Positions 1-6,426 of a stretch of DNA of 9,767 nt are shown in pieces. How positions within the stretch are numbered: position 1 is the stretch's first letter; each line of letters starts with the position of its first letter. The notes under the pieces were generated by a model, which was given only the letters and a program-made list of their open reading frames with translations, ran no database searches and was not told the origin of the DNA. A program made the position numbers and the translations under genes. Source of the DNA: Dehalococcoidia bacterium (GTDB taxonomy: Bacteria > Chloroflexota > Dehalococcoidia > GIF9 > AB-539-J10); NCBI GenBank assembly GCA_004377135.1, contig SOHS01000135.1:1-9767 (forward strand). The letters run 5' to 3'.

Positions 1-178
1 TTTCAAATAGATTCTCTTCTGTTCTTTTTTGCTTCACCTCAGAAAGATTTGAGGTGTCGCTCAGCACCCACGACCGACCTAGTCCTTCACGCAGGATACT
101 CCCCATGGGCGAGGATAATTGCTCAGATTGGCTAGCCACCACGGTTGATTTTTCTCCATAACCTTCTGACACACTCAT
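1..178 (-). CDS. Possible N-terminal part of an unrecognised protein, cut by the left window edge
   Basis: The minus strand has no stop codon from 193 to the window edge, and an ATG at 178 would give at least 59 residues. The predicted start (MSVSEGYGEK...) is hydrophilic and Ser/Glu rich. It continues through a Gly-Leu-Gly-Arg-Ser-Trp stretch into a charged helix-like segment ending near Asn-Leu-Phe-Glu. I do not recognise a family. There is no good ribosome binding site upstream; only a distant AGG is present. Two plus-strand frames are also open over much of this stretch, so the openness alone is weak evidence. A 7-bp inverted repeat (35-41 with 50-56) lies inside it. It could be noncoding. 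Confidence 0.35.
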   Translation of the reverse strand, partial: MSVSEGYGEKSTVVASQSEQLSSPMGSILREGLGRSWVLSDTSNLSEVKQKRTEENLFE

Positions 179-351
179 TTGACTACTAGCCTGTTATTGG
201 TCTCGTACAGTACCATTCTTTATATCAACTATAGCACCGCTTTTGTTAAGAACTGGTTAAGACAATTTCATGAATTCCTTTTTGCCAGTGGCACAGGCTG
301 AGTAACATAATAAAGATGGTGTGGTTGGCTGATTAACGCCAGAATCAAAGA

Positions 352-379
352 AGAGACCTGTTGCGGCAGGCCTCTTTTT
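352..379. terminator. Intrinsic terminator-like hairpin, possibly bidirectional
   Basis: Arms 352-360 and 367-375 form a 9-bp stem around a 6-nt loop. Read on the minus strand the one imperfect pair is a G-U wobble. The stem is then continuous, extends by A-U pairs, and is followed by a U-rich run (TTCTTTGATT). Read on the plus strand there is one A-C mismatch followed by five T residues. The better pairing favours termination of a leftward transcript, but either direction is possible. No transcript that it would end is certain. Confidence 0.5.
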
Positions 380-418
380 ACTTCGGTTTACGTTCCCCCT
401 GTTGACCTCCCCATTTTC

Positions 419-438
419 CGTGGCTTTCCTCAGCCACG
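419..438. repeat. Perfect 7-bp inverted repeat (hairpin)
   Basis: CGTGGCT (419-425) and AGCCACG (432-438) are perfect inverted copies around a 6-nt loop. No T tract follows on either strand, so this is not an intrinsic terminator. If the region is transcribed leftward, this would be an internal stem-loop between the hairpin at 542-566 and the terminator-like hairpin at 352-379. Confidence 0.45.
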
Positions 439-541
439 CGCGGTCGCAGCAGCAACTACCGTTATCGATAAAGCCGAGTGCTGGCAATATCTCGTCCGTA
501 TCCTCGTTCACCACCATCTCTCGCCCATACTAAATCACCTT

Positions 542-566
542 GCCCAGTGAATCCGCTTCACTGGGC
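542..566. repeat. Perfect 10-bp inverted repeat (hairpin)
   Basis: GCCCAGTGAA (542-551) pairs perfectly with TTCACTGGGC (557-566) around a 5-nt loop. It is GC-rich and the strongest stem in the left region. Neither side has a U-tract, so a classical terminator is unlikely. It could be a structured element of an RNA, or a protein-binding site. Confidence 0.6.
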
Positions 567-604
567 TGTCAACACGCATATGTGAATCTTATATGCTGCA
601 GCGA

Positions 605-626
605 TATACGTATACTTAATATTAAG
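605..626. repeat. Two abutting perfect palindromes
   Basis: TATACGTATA (605-614) is directly followed by CTTAATATTAAG (615-626), each perfectly palindromic. They are AT-rich, and the second overlaps the -10 edge and expected start point of the candidate leftward promoter at 625-653. That position suggests an operator, though AT-rich palindromes also arise by chance. Confidence 0.4.
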
Positions 627-653
627 AATATCAATTTTTTCAAAAGCAGTCAA
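625..653 (-). promoter_or_regulatory. Candidate leftward sigma-70-type promoter
   Basis: On the minus strand TTGACT (653-648) is followed, after exactly 17 nt, by TATTCT (630-625). The -35 matches consensus at 5 of 6 positions and the -10 at 4 of 6. Transcription would begin near 618 and run left through the hairpins at 542-566 and 419-438 toward the terminator-like hairpin at 352-379, or on to the possible gene at 178. Confidence 0.3.
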
Positions 654-764
654 CACCGTGTCCTGTGCCCTTTTAGATAGCGGGTCTTTTTGAGGGTGAA
701 TTCAGTGAGCTTTCTCCCTTCCTCCTTCGACTTTACTCAGGACAGGTCTAACTCACTCCCGCAA

Positions 765-803
765 GGAGAGGGAGTATTATAATAGGGGAGAGAGTATTGT
801 AAG
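765..803 (+). repeat. Two imperfect GA-rich tandem repeats
   Basis: A 19-bp unit at 765-783 and another at 785-803 agree at 15 of 19 positions (GG-GAG-GAGTATT-TAA pattern), spaced 20 bp apart. They lie about 50-85 bp upstream of the candidate promoter for the exonuclease gene. The spacing of two helical turns would place both on the same DNA face, which fits a regulator site but does not prove one. Confidence 0.35.
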
Positions 804-849
804 GATTTATGCAGTTAGCTATATGCTATCTTTGGTGTAATCTGGATTG

Positions 850-855
850 TATAAT
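850..855 (+). promoter_or_regulatory. Candidate -10 element for the exonuclease gene
   Basis: A perfect TATAAT occurs at 850-855, preceded directly by TG. No good -35 is found 16-18 nt upstream (the 17-nt position reads TATCTT), so this would be a -35-weak promoter. A start near 862 would give a leader of about 21 nt with the GAGG ribosome binding site at 870-873. This argues that the coding region begins at the ATG at 883 rather than at an in-frame TTG at 847, which overlaps the element. Confidence 0.4.
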
Positions 856-882
856 ACTGGCAGAAAACGAGAGGATGGAGGC

Positions 883-1419
883 ATGATTACCTCATACAGC
901 CGGGAATTGATGCTAGGTATCCCCCAAGGCACCTTGATTGACATAGAGACCACCGGTCTTAATATGGGCCAAGATGAGATAGTGCTTTTTGGCTACATTC
1001 GAGGGAGTCACCTTGAGATAATCTGCCGGAGTTCGCAAGAAGAAGCACCGTTTATCGCCCAGCTTGCTGAACTCGTTCCGACGCTCCCCAAGCCATTTTA
1101 CGCCTACAATCTCGCCTTCGAGAAAGGGTTTCTTCAAGCTAAAGGGATTGAAATAGAAGGGGTAGACTTATTTCAGCCCTGGAAGGAAAAAGCCGAGGCA
1201 CTGTTCCTCAAGTGGCCTAAGCTGGACGAGCTGTTTTCCCACGCGGAGCACTATTTTAACGAGCCAGTAATAAGCGGCAGGGACGTCCCTTTGCTATGGC
1301 AGAGATTCCTTTACACAGAGGATAATAACTATTTACAGCAAATCATAAAGCACAACGAGTCTGACCTGCTTAGAGAGCTGTACTTGCTGGTATATTATCG
1401 AGATAGCTATAAGGTTTAA
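883..1419 (+). CDS. RNase H-like 3'-5' exonuclease domain protein (DEDD type)
   Basis: A 178-residue cytosolic protein consisting of little more than a ribonuclease H-like exonuclease fold, resembling the RNase_H_2/YprB-like group (PF13482). Visible catalytic motifs are Exo I, IDIETTGL, with Asp20 and Glu22; Exo II, YNLAFEKGFL, with Asn76 and Glu80; and Exo III, HNESDLLREL, with His157 and Asp161. Exo II carries Glu where DnaQ proteins usually have Asp; a YN-x-x-FE form occurs in related DEDD subfamilies, so activity is still expected. An in-frame TTG at 847 would add 12 residues. ATG 883 is preferred because GAGG lies 8 nt upstream and the TTG overlaps a TATAAT box. It probably degrades or trims single-stranded DNA or RNA, but the substrate cannot be told. 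The next gene, on the same strand, begins 105 nt downstream and has its own promoter-like sequence. Confidence 0.8.
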   Translation: MITSYSRELMLGIPQGTLIDIETTGLNMGQDEIVLFGYIRGSHLEIICRSSQEEAPFIAQLAELVPTLPKPFYAYNLAFEKGFLQAKGIEIEGVDLFQPWKEKAEALFLKWPKLDELFSHAEHYFNEPVISGRDVPLLWQRFLYTEDNNYLQQIIKHNESDLLRELYLLVYYRDSYKV

Positions 1420-1493
1420 GGGAGCCAGGAAGCCAGACATTAAGAATAGTGAGGGCTTTTTCTGCAAATTCCATAGAATAGCCTTACAGTTCA

Positions 1494-1502
1494 TGGTAGA
1501 AT
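1494..1502 (+). promoter_or_regulatory. Candidate extended -10 promoter for the phosphofructokinase gene
   Basis: TGGTAGAAT fits the extended -10 pattern TGnTATAAT with one mismatch. No recognisable -35 lies 17 nt upstream, which extended -10 promoters tolerate. A start near 1509 gives a leader of about 16 nt containing the GAAGG ribosome binding site (1516-1520), 4 nt before the ATG at 1525. Confidence 0.35.
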
Positions 1503-1524
1503 AGAAGCTAAACCCGAAGGTACT

Positions 1525-2493
1525 ATGAAAAAGATTGGCGTCTTAACCAGCGGCGGTGACGCTCCAGGGATGAATGCCTGCATCAGAGCTGTCGTCCGCT
1601 GTGGGGTTAGTCATAAACTGGAGGTTGTGGGGATTCGCCAAGGTTACTGCGGTATATTGGAAGAGGACTTTATAGATTTAGACAGCAGGTCAGTAGCCAA
1701 TACTATCTACCGGGGGGGCACTTTCCTGGAAACAGCTCGCTGTGAGGAAATGAAGACCAAGGAAGGCATAAGGAAGGCAAATAAAATTCTCCAACGGGAA
1801 GGCATCGAGGGACTTATAACTATCGGCGGGGATGGCACGTTTCGCGGTGCAGTAGCCCTGGCTGAAGCTGGAAATGTAAAAGTGATTGGTATTCCGGGCA
1901 CCATAGATAACGATGTCTATGGCACTGACAACGCTATTGGCTTCGATACCGCCATAAATACAGCTTTGGATGCTATAGACAAGATTCGAGATACTGCGGG
2001 GGCACTAAATCGCCTATTTTTCATTGAGGTTATGGGAAAGAGCAGAGGATTTATTGCACTGGAGGTGGGAATTGCTGGCGGAGCCGAGGATATCTTGATT
2101 CCGGAAGTAGAGACAAAAATAGAGCAGCTTTCCCTTGGTATAAGGCGCAGCTTCAAGAGAGGTAAAAAATCCTCCATCGTTATAGTTGCCGAAGGAGATG
2201 ATGCAGGCGGTGCGTTCTCTATTGCTCAACAAGTATGGGAAAGGTTGAAGCTGGAGTACCGAGTTTGTGTGCTGGGACATGTCCAAAGAGGTGGCTCACC
2301 TACAGCCAGAGACAGAGTTCTCGCCAGTAAGTTAGGAGCTGCAGCTGTGGATGCTCTGGTCAAGGGCAAGGCAGGCTACATGGTGGGGGAGTTGAAGGGA
2401 GATATAGCCTTTACTCCTCTAAGGGAAACCTGGGAGAAAAGCAAGGAATTGGATAGCGACTTGTTACGGTTGGTCAAGGTACTGGCCGGATAG
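1525..2493 (+). CDS. pfkA: ATP-dependent 6-phosphofructokinase
   Basis: This 322-residue cytosolic enzyme phosphorylates fructose 6-phosphate to fructose 1,6-bisphosphate, the committing step of glycolysis; its length is that of the short bacterial PfkA type. Visible motifs are the N-terminal nucleotide loop LTSGGDAPGMN (residues 7-17), GGDGT (101-105), the catalytic PGTIDND (124-130), MGKSRG, and LGHVQRGGSP near the C-terminus. Two positions separate ATP from pyrophosphate users. Gly104 in GGDG and Gly125 in PGT are the ATP forms; pyrophosphate enzymes have Asp and Lys there. ATP use is therefore predicted. The ATG at 1525 begins at the expected first strand (MKKIGVLTSGG) and has GAAGG just upstream. 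It converges with purC, leaving 50 nt between the stop codons. It is not part of the purine cluster, which is on the other strand. Confidence 0.95.
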   Translation: MKKIGVLTSGGDAPGMNACIRAVVRCGVSHKLEVVGIRQGYCGILEEDFIDLDSRSVANTIYRGGTFLETARCEEMKTKEGIRKANKILQREGIEGLITIGGDGTFRGAVALAEAGNVKVIGIPGTIDNDVYGTDNAIGFDTAINTALDAIDKIRDTAGALNRLFFIEVMGKSRGFIALEVGIAGGAEDILIPEVETKIEQLSLGIRRSFKRGKKSSIVIVAEGDDAGGAFSIAQQVWERLKLEYRVCVLGHVQRGGSPTARDRVLASKLGAAAVDALVKGKAGYMVGELKGDIAFTPLRETWEKSKELDSDLLRLVKVLAG

Positions 2494-2499
2494 GAACGT

Positions 2500-2520
2500 T
2501 AAGAAGCTTGATCTTTCTTA
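2500..2520 (+). terminator. Weak terminator-like hairpin after pfkA
   Basis: TAAGAA (2500-2505) pairs with TTCTTA (2515-2520), extended by a G-U pair, followed by T-rich sequence to about 2541. The stem is almost all A-T, so it is weak. It sits 7 nt after the pfkA stop in the 50-nt gap between two converging genes, where some termination signal is expected. Confidence 0.25.
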
Positions 2521-2543
2521 TACTAATCTTTGTCTTGTTCTCC

Positions 2544-3491
2544 TCAGAGAATGCCCCCAGTTAATTTGCCGTACACCTCACGATATCTTTTCGAGGTCCT
2601 CTCTATCACTTCCGGTGGCAACATAGGCGCTGGCGGTGTTTTATCCCATCCTGAAGCCGAAAGCCAGTCACGGACCAGCTGTTTATCAAAGCTAGGCTGC
2701 GAATGACCAACCTCATATTGGTTGACATCCCAGAAGCGACTCGAGTCTGGTGTTAGTAGCTCGTCGATAAGGACTAATTTGCTGTTGAGGAAGCCAAATT
2801 CAAACTTAGTATCGGCAATTATTATGCCTTTGGTTTTAGCGTAATCACGAGCATATCCGTAGATAAGCAGGCTTTTTTGTTCTAATTCCTCAAATATGCC
2901 CTCAACGTCCAGGTCTTTTATGTCTTGACTGGTTAAAGGGCGGTCATGCTCTGTGTCGCTCTTAGTAGTGGGGGTAAAGATAGGTTGGGGCAATTCCTGG
3001 CTTTCTTTCATTCCCGAGGGCAAATGGATATGGCCAACTGTTCCAGTCTCTTTATATTCCGCCCATGCCGAGCCAGATATATAGCCCCGAACGACGCATT
3101 CTACAGGTATACGCTCGGCCTTAGCCACAAGCATAGAGCAGCCGATAAGGCTTGTTTCAAGTGTAAGTGAGGTATCTCCCTTCCATTGAGATTGCTTCGA
3201 GCTTTCAGCCCTCGCAATGACATCCCGAAGTATATCCTCGCTATCGATTACCTTGATAAGATGATTGGGCAGGATATGGGCTGTCTTCTCAAACCAGAAG
3301 GCAGAAAGCTGGTTAAGAACCTTTCCCTTGTCAGGGATGCCAGAGGGCAAAACAACATCGAAGGCAGATATGCGGTCGGTGGACACGATAAGCAGTTTAT
3401 CACCTAAACCGTAGACATCTCTTACCTTGCCCCGCCGAAATAAAGGTAGAGGTAAGTTTGTATTTATTAAGACTGTTGGGTTATTACCCAT
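2544..3491 (-). CDS. purC: Phosphoribosylaminoimidazole-succinocarboxamide (SAICAR) synthetase
   Basis: PurC joins CAIR with aspartate, using ATP, to form SAICAR in de novo purine synthesis. At 315 residues it belongs to the longer PurC type (near 300) rather than the roughly 240-residue E. coli type. Visible motifs are GKVRDVY (21-27), which starts the ATP-binding lobe; STDRISAFDVVLPSGIPDKG (37-56); ECVVRGYISGSAW (131-143); the SAICAR signature IIADTKFEFG (214-223); and IDELLTPDSSRFW (232-244). ATG 3491 is supported by GAGG 5 nt upstream. It is the last gene of the leftward run, 69 nt after the dehydratase-like gene. No clear terminator lies between them, so co-transcription with the upstream genes is likely but not shown. 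Confidence 0.95.
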   Translation of the reverse strand: MGNNPTVLINTNLPLPLFRRGKVRDVYGLGDKLLIVSTDRISAFDVVLPSGIPDKGKVLNQLSAFWFEKTAHILPNHLIKVIDSEDILRDVIARAESSKQSQWKGDTSLTLETSLIGCSMLVAKAERIPVECVVRGYISGSAWAEYKETGTVGHIHLPSGMKESQELPQPIFTPTTKSDTEHDRPLTSQDIKDLDVEGIFEELEQKSLLIYGYARDYAKTKGIIIADTKFEFGFLNSKLVLIDELLTPDSSRFWDVNQYEVGHSQPSFDKQLVRDWLSASGWDKTPPAPMLPPEVIERTSKRYREVYGKLTGGIL

Positions 3492-3560
3492 AGTATCCTC
3501 GGCTCAAGCTACAATGGTGCCAGTAAATATTTAAGGAGCCGTTTTTCTTTAAACCAGTAA

Positions 3561-5012
3561 CTAAGATTCAATGCCACACACCCTTTTGGCGCTGCTTGTC
3601 ATTCTCTCTATATTGGACTGTCTACCAATCATGATTCTTTGAGCCATAGGTGATCCGGCACCATGCATCGATTCCGCCAAATAACAAACGGCTCCTAAAC
3701 CCACCGTGATATTCTCAATCAGTCGCAGTACACGAACGCGATTTTCCACAGTAATACCATCAATTCCCTTCAGATATTTAGCAACATACTTGCCTATCTT
3801 GGGATGCTTAAGGTCTTTTTCAGAAGGCATGGTTACTATTGAGCCGCCAGCGATGTCCTGGGCCAGTCTGGCTATTTCATAAGGAAATTTCGTCACGTTT
3901 AGTTTAGATACATTGGCTCTCAGAGTATCTACAAGGTAAGTCCCGGAAGCCTCTCTGTGACCTTCGTAAGCACAGGCCAGACTGCAAGACATCAGGGTTT
4001 CATTGAGCTGAATCATATCAATGATTTTGTCTCTAATATGTGAAGCTTTGGCAGTGCCCTGATATTCAGCAATTAATTGACTGGCGCCAATCAAGATATC
4101 ACCCATACCTGATTTACAGGCATAACTCTGGCGGTGATAGGCAGAAAATTTCTCTACCAGGTCGCCGGCAAAGTCATACTCCTTGTACATAAAGACTCGT
4201 TCCCAGGGAACAAACACGTCGTTAAAAACAACCATACATTCCTGTCCCCCGTAAAGAACGTTACCCACATCCATATTGGGGCTGTCTATTTTTCTCGTGT
4301 CGCATGATTGTCTCCCATAGATGTATATAATCCCTTCGGTGTCACTGGGCAAGGCAAAAGAAATAGCGTACTCTTTATCCTCTTCCCGCATAGCTCTGGT
4401 CGGCATGCAGATGACTTCATGCGAATTTACAGCGCCTGTCTGGTGCAATTTGGCCCCACGCACTAAAATGCCATCCGGCTTCTCTTCCACTACGTGAAGA
4501 TATTGGTCGGGGTCAGCTTGCTGGGTTGGACGAAGGCTTCTATCGCCCTTGGCATCCGTCATGGCACCACAACAAACCAAGTCTTCATCCTGTACGTATC
4601 GCAAGTATTTCAGAAAACGCTTGTTATATTCGGTTCCATATTTCTGGTCAATGTCATAAGTCGCCATCGACAAAGTATTCAAGGCATCCATTCCAACGCA
4701 ACGCTGAAAGCAAGAACCGGTATAAGCACCCAATCCTCTACCCATTTTTGACTTGCTAACCAGGTCTTCAGTACTTTGATGAATGTGACAAAAACGATTT
4801 ATCTTTTTCCCTGTTAGATGAGAGGTGGCCGTCATAATGCTGTGGTATTGTGGAAATTTGGACTCTTCAGCAAGCTCATAAGTGGCAGCAATACAATTCC
4901 TTGTCGGTTTGATAATAGGATTATCGGCATGATTGGTAATCTTCTCTCCAAACATGTAGAGTTCAAAACGCATTTTCTTCATGCTATCAAGGTATTCTTG
5001 CGCAGTCTTCAT
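3561..5012 (-). CDS. 4-hydroxybutyryl-CoA dehydratase-like FAD/[4Fe-4S] protein (HpaB/AbfD family)
   Basis: A 483-residue member of the family that includes 4-hydroxyphenylacetate 3-monooxygenase (HpaB) and 4-hydroxybutyryl-CoA dehydratase/vinylacetyl-CoA isomerase (AbfD). AbfD, an oxygen-sensitive enzyme with FAD and a [4Fe-4S] cluster, converts 4-hydroxybutyryl-CoA to crotonyl-CoA. Cluster ligands known for the clostridial enzyme are Cys99, Cys103, His292 and Cys299. Here Cys101 and Cys105 (GSCFQRC), His293 and Cys299 (AYHRQSYACK) are present, with matching Thr192 (LHQTG), Glu258 (GGQECM), Tyr297 and Lys300. Flavin monooxygenases of the family lack these cysteines, so an AbfD-like role is favoured. 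One residue is missing between Tyr297 and Cys299 relative to the AbfD numbering, so the substrate may differ. GGGGG lies about 8 nt before the ATG. It lies between purB (120-nt gap) and purC (69-nt gap), with no evident purine role. Confidence 0.8.
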   Translation of the reverse strand: MKTAQEYLDSMKKMRFELYMFGEKITNHADNPIIKPTRNCIAATYELAEESKFPQYHSIMTATSHLTGKKINRFCHIHQSTEDLVSKSKMGRGLGAYTGSCFQRCVGMDALNTLSMATYDIDQKYGTEYNKRFLKYLRYVQDEDLVCCGAMTDAKGDRSLRPTQQADPDQYLHVVEEKPDGILVRGAKLHQTGAVNSHEVICMPTRAMREEDKEYAISFALPSDTEGIIYIYGRQSCDTRKIDSPNMDVGNVLYGGQECMVVFNDVFVPWERVFMYKEYDFAGDLVEKFSAYHRQSYACKSGMGDILIGASQLIAEYQGTAKASHIRDKIIDMIQLNETLMSCSLACAYEGHREASGTYLVDTLRANVSKLNVTKFPYEIARLAQDIAGGSIVTMPSEKDLKHPKIGKYVAKYLKGIDGITVENRVRVLRLIENITVGLGAVCYLAESMHGAGSPMAQRIMIGRQSNIERMTSSAKRVCGIES

Positions 5013-5132
5013 CCTTCTATTCCCCCGCTTTATACGCTAAGACAAAAATTTAGAAGTCAATGCCCACCACTCTACTGCTCTAGGAGCAACCCGGTTGACC
5101 CAGCTTTGCCAGCTTTCTTTCCCCGTTTGGTT
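5013..5132 (-). other. purB to dehydratase-like gene spacer with small inverted repeats
   Basis: This 120-nt gap is unusual in an otherwise tight leftward gene run. Transcribed leftward, it has a direct repeat AAAGCTGG (two copies, 5102-5119 region). It also has two adjacent inverted repeats: CAACC/GGTTG around one base (5087-5097) and TGCTC/GAGCA around CTA (5076-5088). Neither is followed by a U-tract, so I do not call a terminator. It may hold a promoter or a processing site that separates expression of the dehydratase-like gene from purDEB. Confidence 0.35.
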
Positions 5133-6425
5133 TTAAGTTAGCCCCAACCGTTCAAAGACAGTATCTACGTATTTCAGATAGTAATTGTAGTCGAAAAGAG
5201 ACTTCAGCTCGTCTTGAGTCAGGTAATTTGTTATTCGCTTATTCATCCGAAGTAGAGCTAAAAAGCTTTTCTTGCCCTGCCACGCTTCCATAGCATTATC
5301 CTGAACCATTTTATAAGCTTCTTCTCGTGTTAGACCCTTATTTATTAAAGCAAGGAGTACTCTCTGGGAGAAGATTAACCCCTGGGTAAGCTCGATATTA
5401 TGCCGCATATTTTCCGGAAAAACCTTTAGTCCTTTCATTATGGAGGTAAATATAGATAGCATATAATCCAGCGCCAGACAGGAGTCAGGCAGAATAATTC
5501 GCTCTGTGGAGGAGTGACTGATGTCACGTTCGTGCCATAAGGCGATGTTCTCCAGAGAAGTTAAAGCATGGCCTCTTATCAGTCTTGCTAATCCGCAGAT
5601 ACGCTCACAAAGCTCGGGGTTTCTTTTATGAGGCATTGCCGAGGAGCCCGTTTGCCCCTCTTCAAAAGGCTCCTCAACCTCCAGGACTTCTGTTCGCTGG
5701 AGATTCCTAATCTCGGTTGCAAATTTCTCCAGGGAGCTGGCGATAATAGCCAAAGTGGTCAGGAATTGGGCATGGCGGTCGCGCTGGACTATCTGGCTTG
5801 ATATTGGAGCTGGGGTGAGCCCTAACTTGGCGCAAGCTATTTCTTCAACCTGAGGAGGCACGCTAGCGTAAGTGCCCACTGCTCCGGATATTTTGCCCAC
5901 AGAGATACTTTTCCCAGCCTCAGCTAGCCTTCGAGAATTACGCTTCATTTCTTCGGTCCACAATGCCATCTTCAAACCAAAGGTAGTAGGCTCAGCATGA
6001 ACACCATGGGTCCGCCCCATCATAATGGTATATTTGTGCTCTATAGCCTGATTCTCCAGTACGGATGTAATCTCGGCCACATCTTTGGTCAAGATATGTG
6101 CCGCCTGGGTCAATTGCAAGCTCAGGGCGGTATCCATAACATCCGAAGAGGTAAGACCAAGATGTATGAAGCGTGACTCTGTGCCCAAGCTTTCAGCCAC
6201 CGAGTTAAGAAAAGCAGTCATGTCATGGTGGGTCACCTTCAGAAAAGCAGCAATGCGACTCAGGTTGTAGCTGGCTTTCTTTATCTTAACTATATCTTCT
6301 CGGGGGATTTCACCCAACTCAGCCCAAGCTTCACAAACGGCTATCTCTACCTTAAGCCACTGGTCAAATTTGTTTTTATCAGACCAGATTTTCTTCATTC
6401 GAGGTCTGGAGTACCGTTCAATCAT
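5133..6425 (-). CDS. purB: Adenylosuccinate lyase
   Basis: PurB cleaves SAICAR to AICAR plus fumarate, and adenylosuccinate to AMP plus fumarate. It is a cytosolic homotetramer of the fumarase/aspartase superfamily. The 430-residue length is typical of the shorter bacterial form. Visible motifs are TSSDVMDTA (92-100); GRTHGVHAEP (137-146), with the conserved catalytic-region His140; and the superfamily signature GSSAMPHKRNPE (260-271) in the mobile serine loop. The start is ATG 6425, one base after the purE stop codon (TAA-C-ATG), with a modest AAGGGA 5 nt upstream. This close coupling points to one transcript with purE. Its product step follows PurC, which is encoded further downstream. Confidence 0.96.
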   Translation of the reverse strand: MIERYSRPRMKKIWSDKNKFDQWLKVEIAVCEAWAELGEIPREDIVKIKKASYNLSRIAAFLKVTHHDMTAFLNSVAESLGTESRFIHLGLTSSDVMDTALSLQLTQAAHILTKDVAEITSVLENQAIEHKYTIMMGRTHGVHAEPTTFGLKMALWTEEMKRNSRRLAEAGKSISVGKISGAVGTYASVPPQVEEIACAKLGLTPAPISSQIVQRDRHAQFLTTLAIIASSLEKFATEIRNLQRTEVLEVEEPFEEGQTGSSAMPHKRNPELCERICGLARLIRGHALTSLENIALWHERDISHSSTERIILPDSCLALDYMLSIFTSIMKGLKVFPENMRHNIELTQGLIFSQRVLLALINKGLTREEAYKMVQDNAMEAWQGKKSFLALLRMNKRITNYLTQDELKSLFDYNYYLKYVDTVFERLGLT

Positions 6426-6426
6426 G

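Larger units (their letters stand above)
179..882. other. Gene-poor intergenic region rich in inverted repeats
   Basis: I see no convincing gene here. The longest frame (minus strand, 257-517) runs straight through a terminator-like hairpin and resembles no family. The stretch contains a hairpin with flanking T-rich sequence (352-379), a 7-bp hairpin (419-438), a perfect 10-bp hairpin (542-566) and a 6-bp inverted repeat (GCATAT 576-581 with ATATGC 591-596). It also has two abutting perfect palindromes (605-626), an inverted repeat ACTCCC/GGGAGT (755-775) and GA-rich tandem repeats (765-803). It separates a possible leftward gene from the rightward exonuclease and phosphofructokinase genes, so promoters for both directions are expected in it. 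Confidence 0.6.

Noticed and set aside
35..56. 7-bp inverted repeat CACCTCA/TGAGGTG as a terminator
   Set aside because: No T tract follows on either strand, and it lies inside a possible coding frame.
257..517. An 86-codon minus-strand frame in the left intergenic region
   Set aside because: It runs through the terminator-like hairpin at 352-379, has no good ribosome binding site, and its residues match no family I know. Its middle (KKRPAATGLFF) is just the translated terminator hairpin.
847..882. In-frame TTG start extending the exonuclease by 12 residues
   Set aside because: The TTG overlaps a TATAAT box and lacks a binding site, while ATG 883 has GAGG at a good distance and leaves the catalytic domain intact.
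1525..2493. Pyrophosphate-dependent phosphofructokinase
   Set aside because: Gly104 (GGDG) and Gly125 (PGTIDND) are the ATP-type residues; pyrophosphate enzymes carry Asp and Lys at these positions.
2946..3407. Plus-strand frames of 73-74 codons across purC
   Set aside because: They are antisense shadows of a clear purC gene, and similar plus-strand shadows occur across purB, purD and guaA.
5028..5060. Promoter for the dehydratase-like gene (TTGACT ... TATAAA, minus strand)
   Set aside because: The spacer is 20 nt, too long. The 17-nt position reads GCGTAT, and a start from TATAAA would fall within or after the ribosome binding site.
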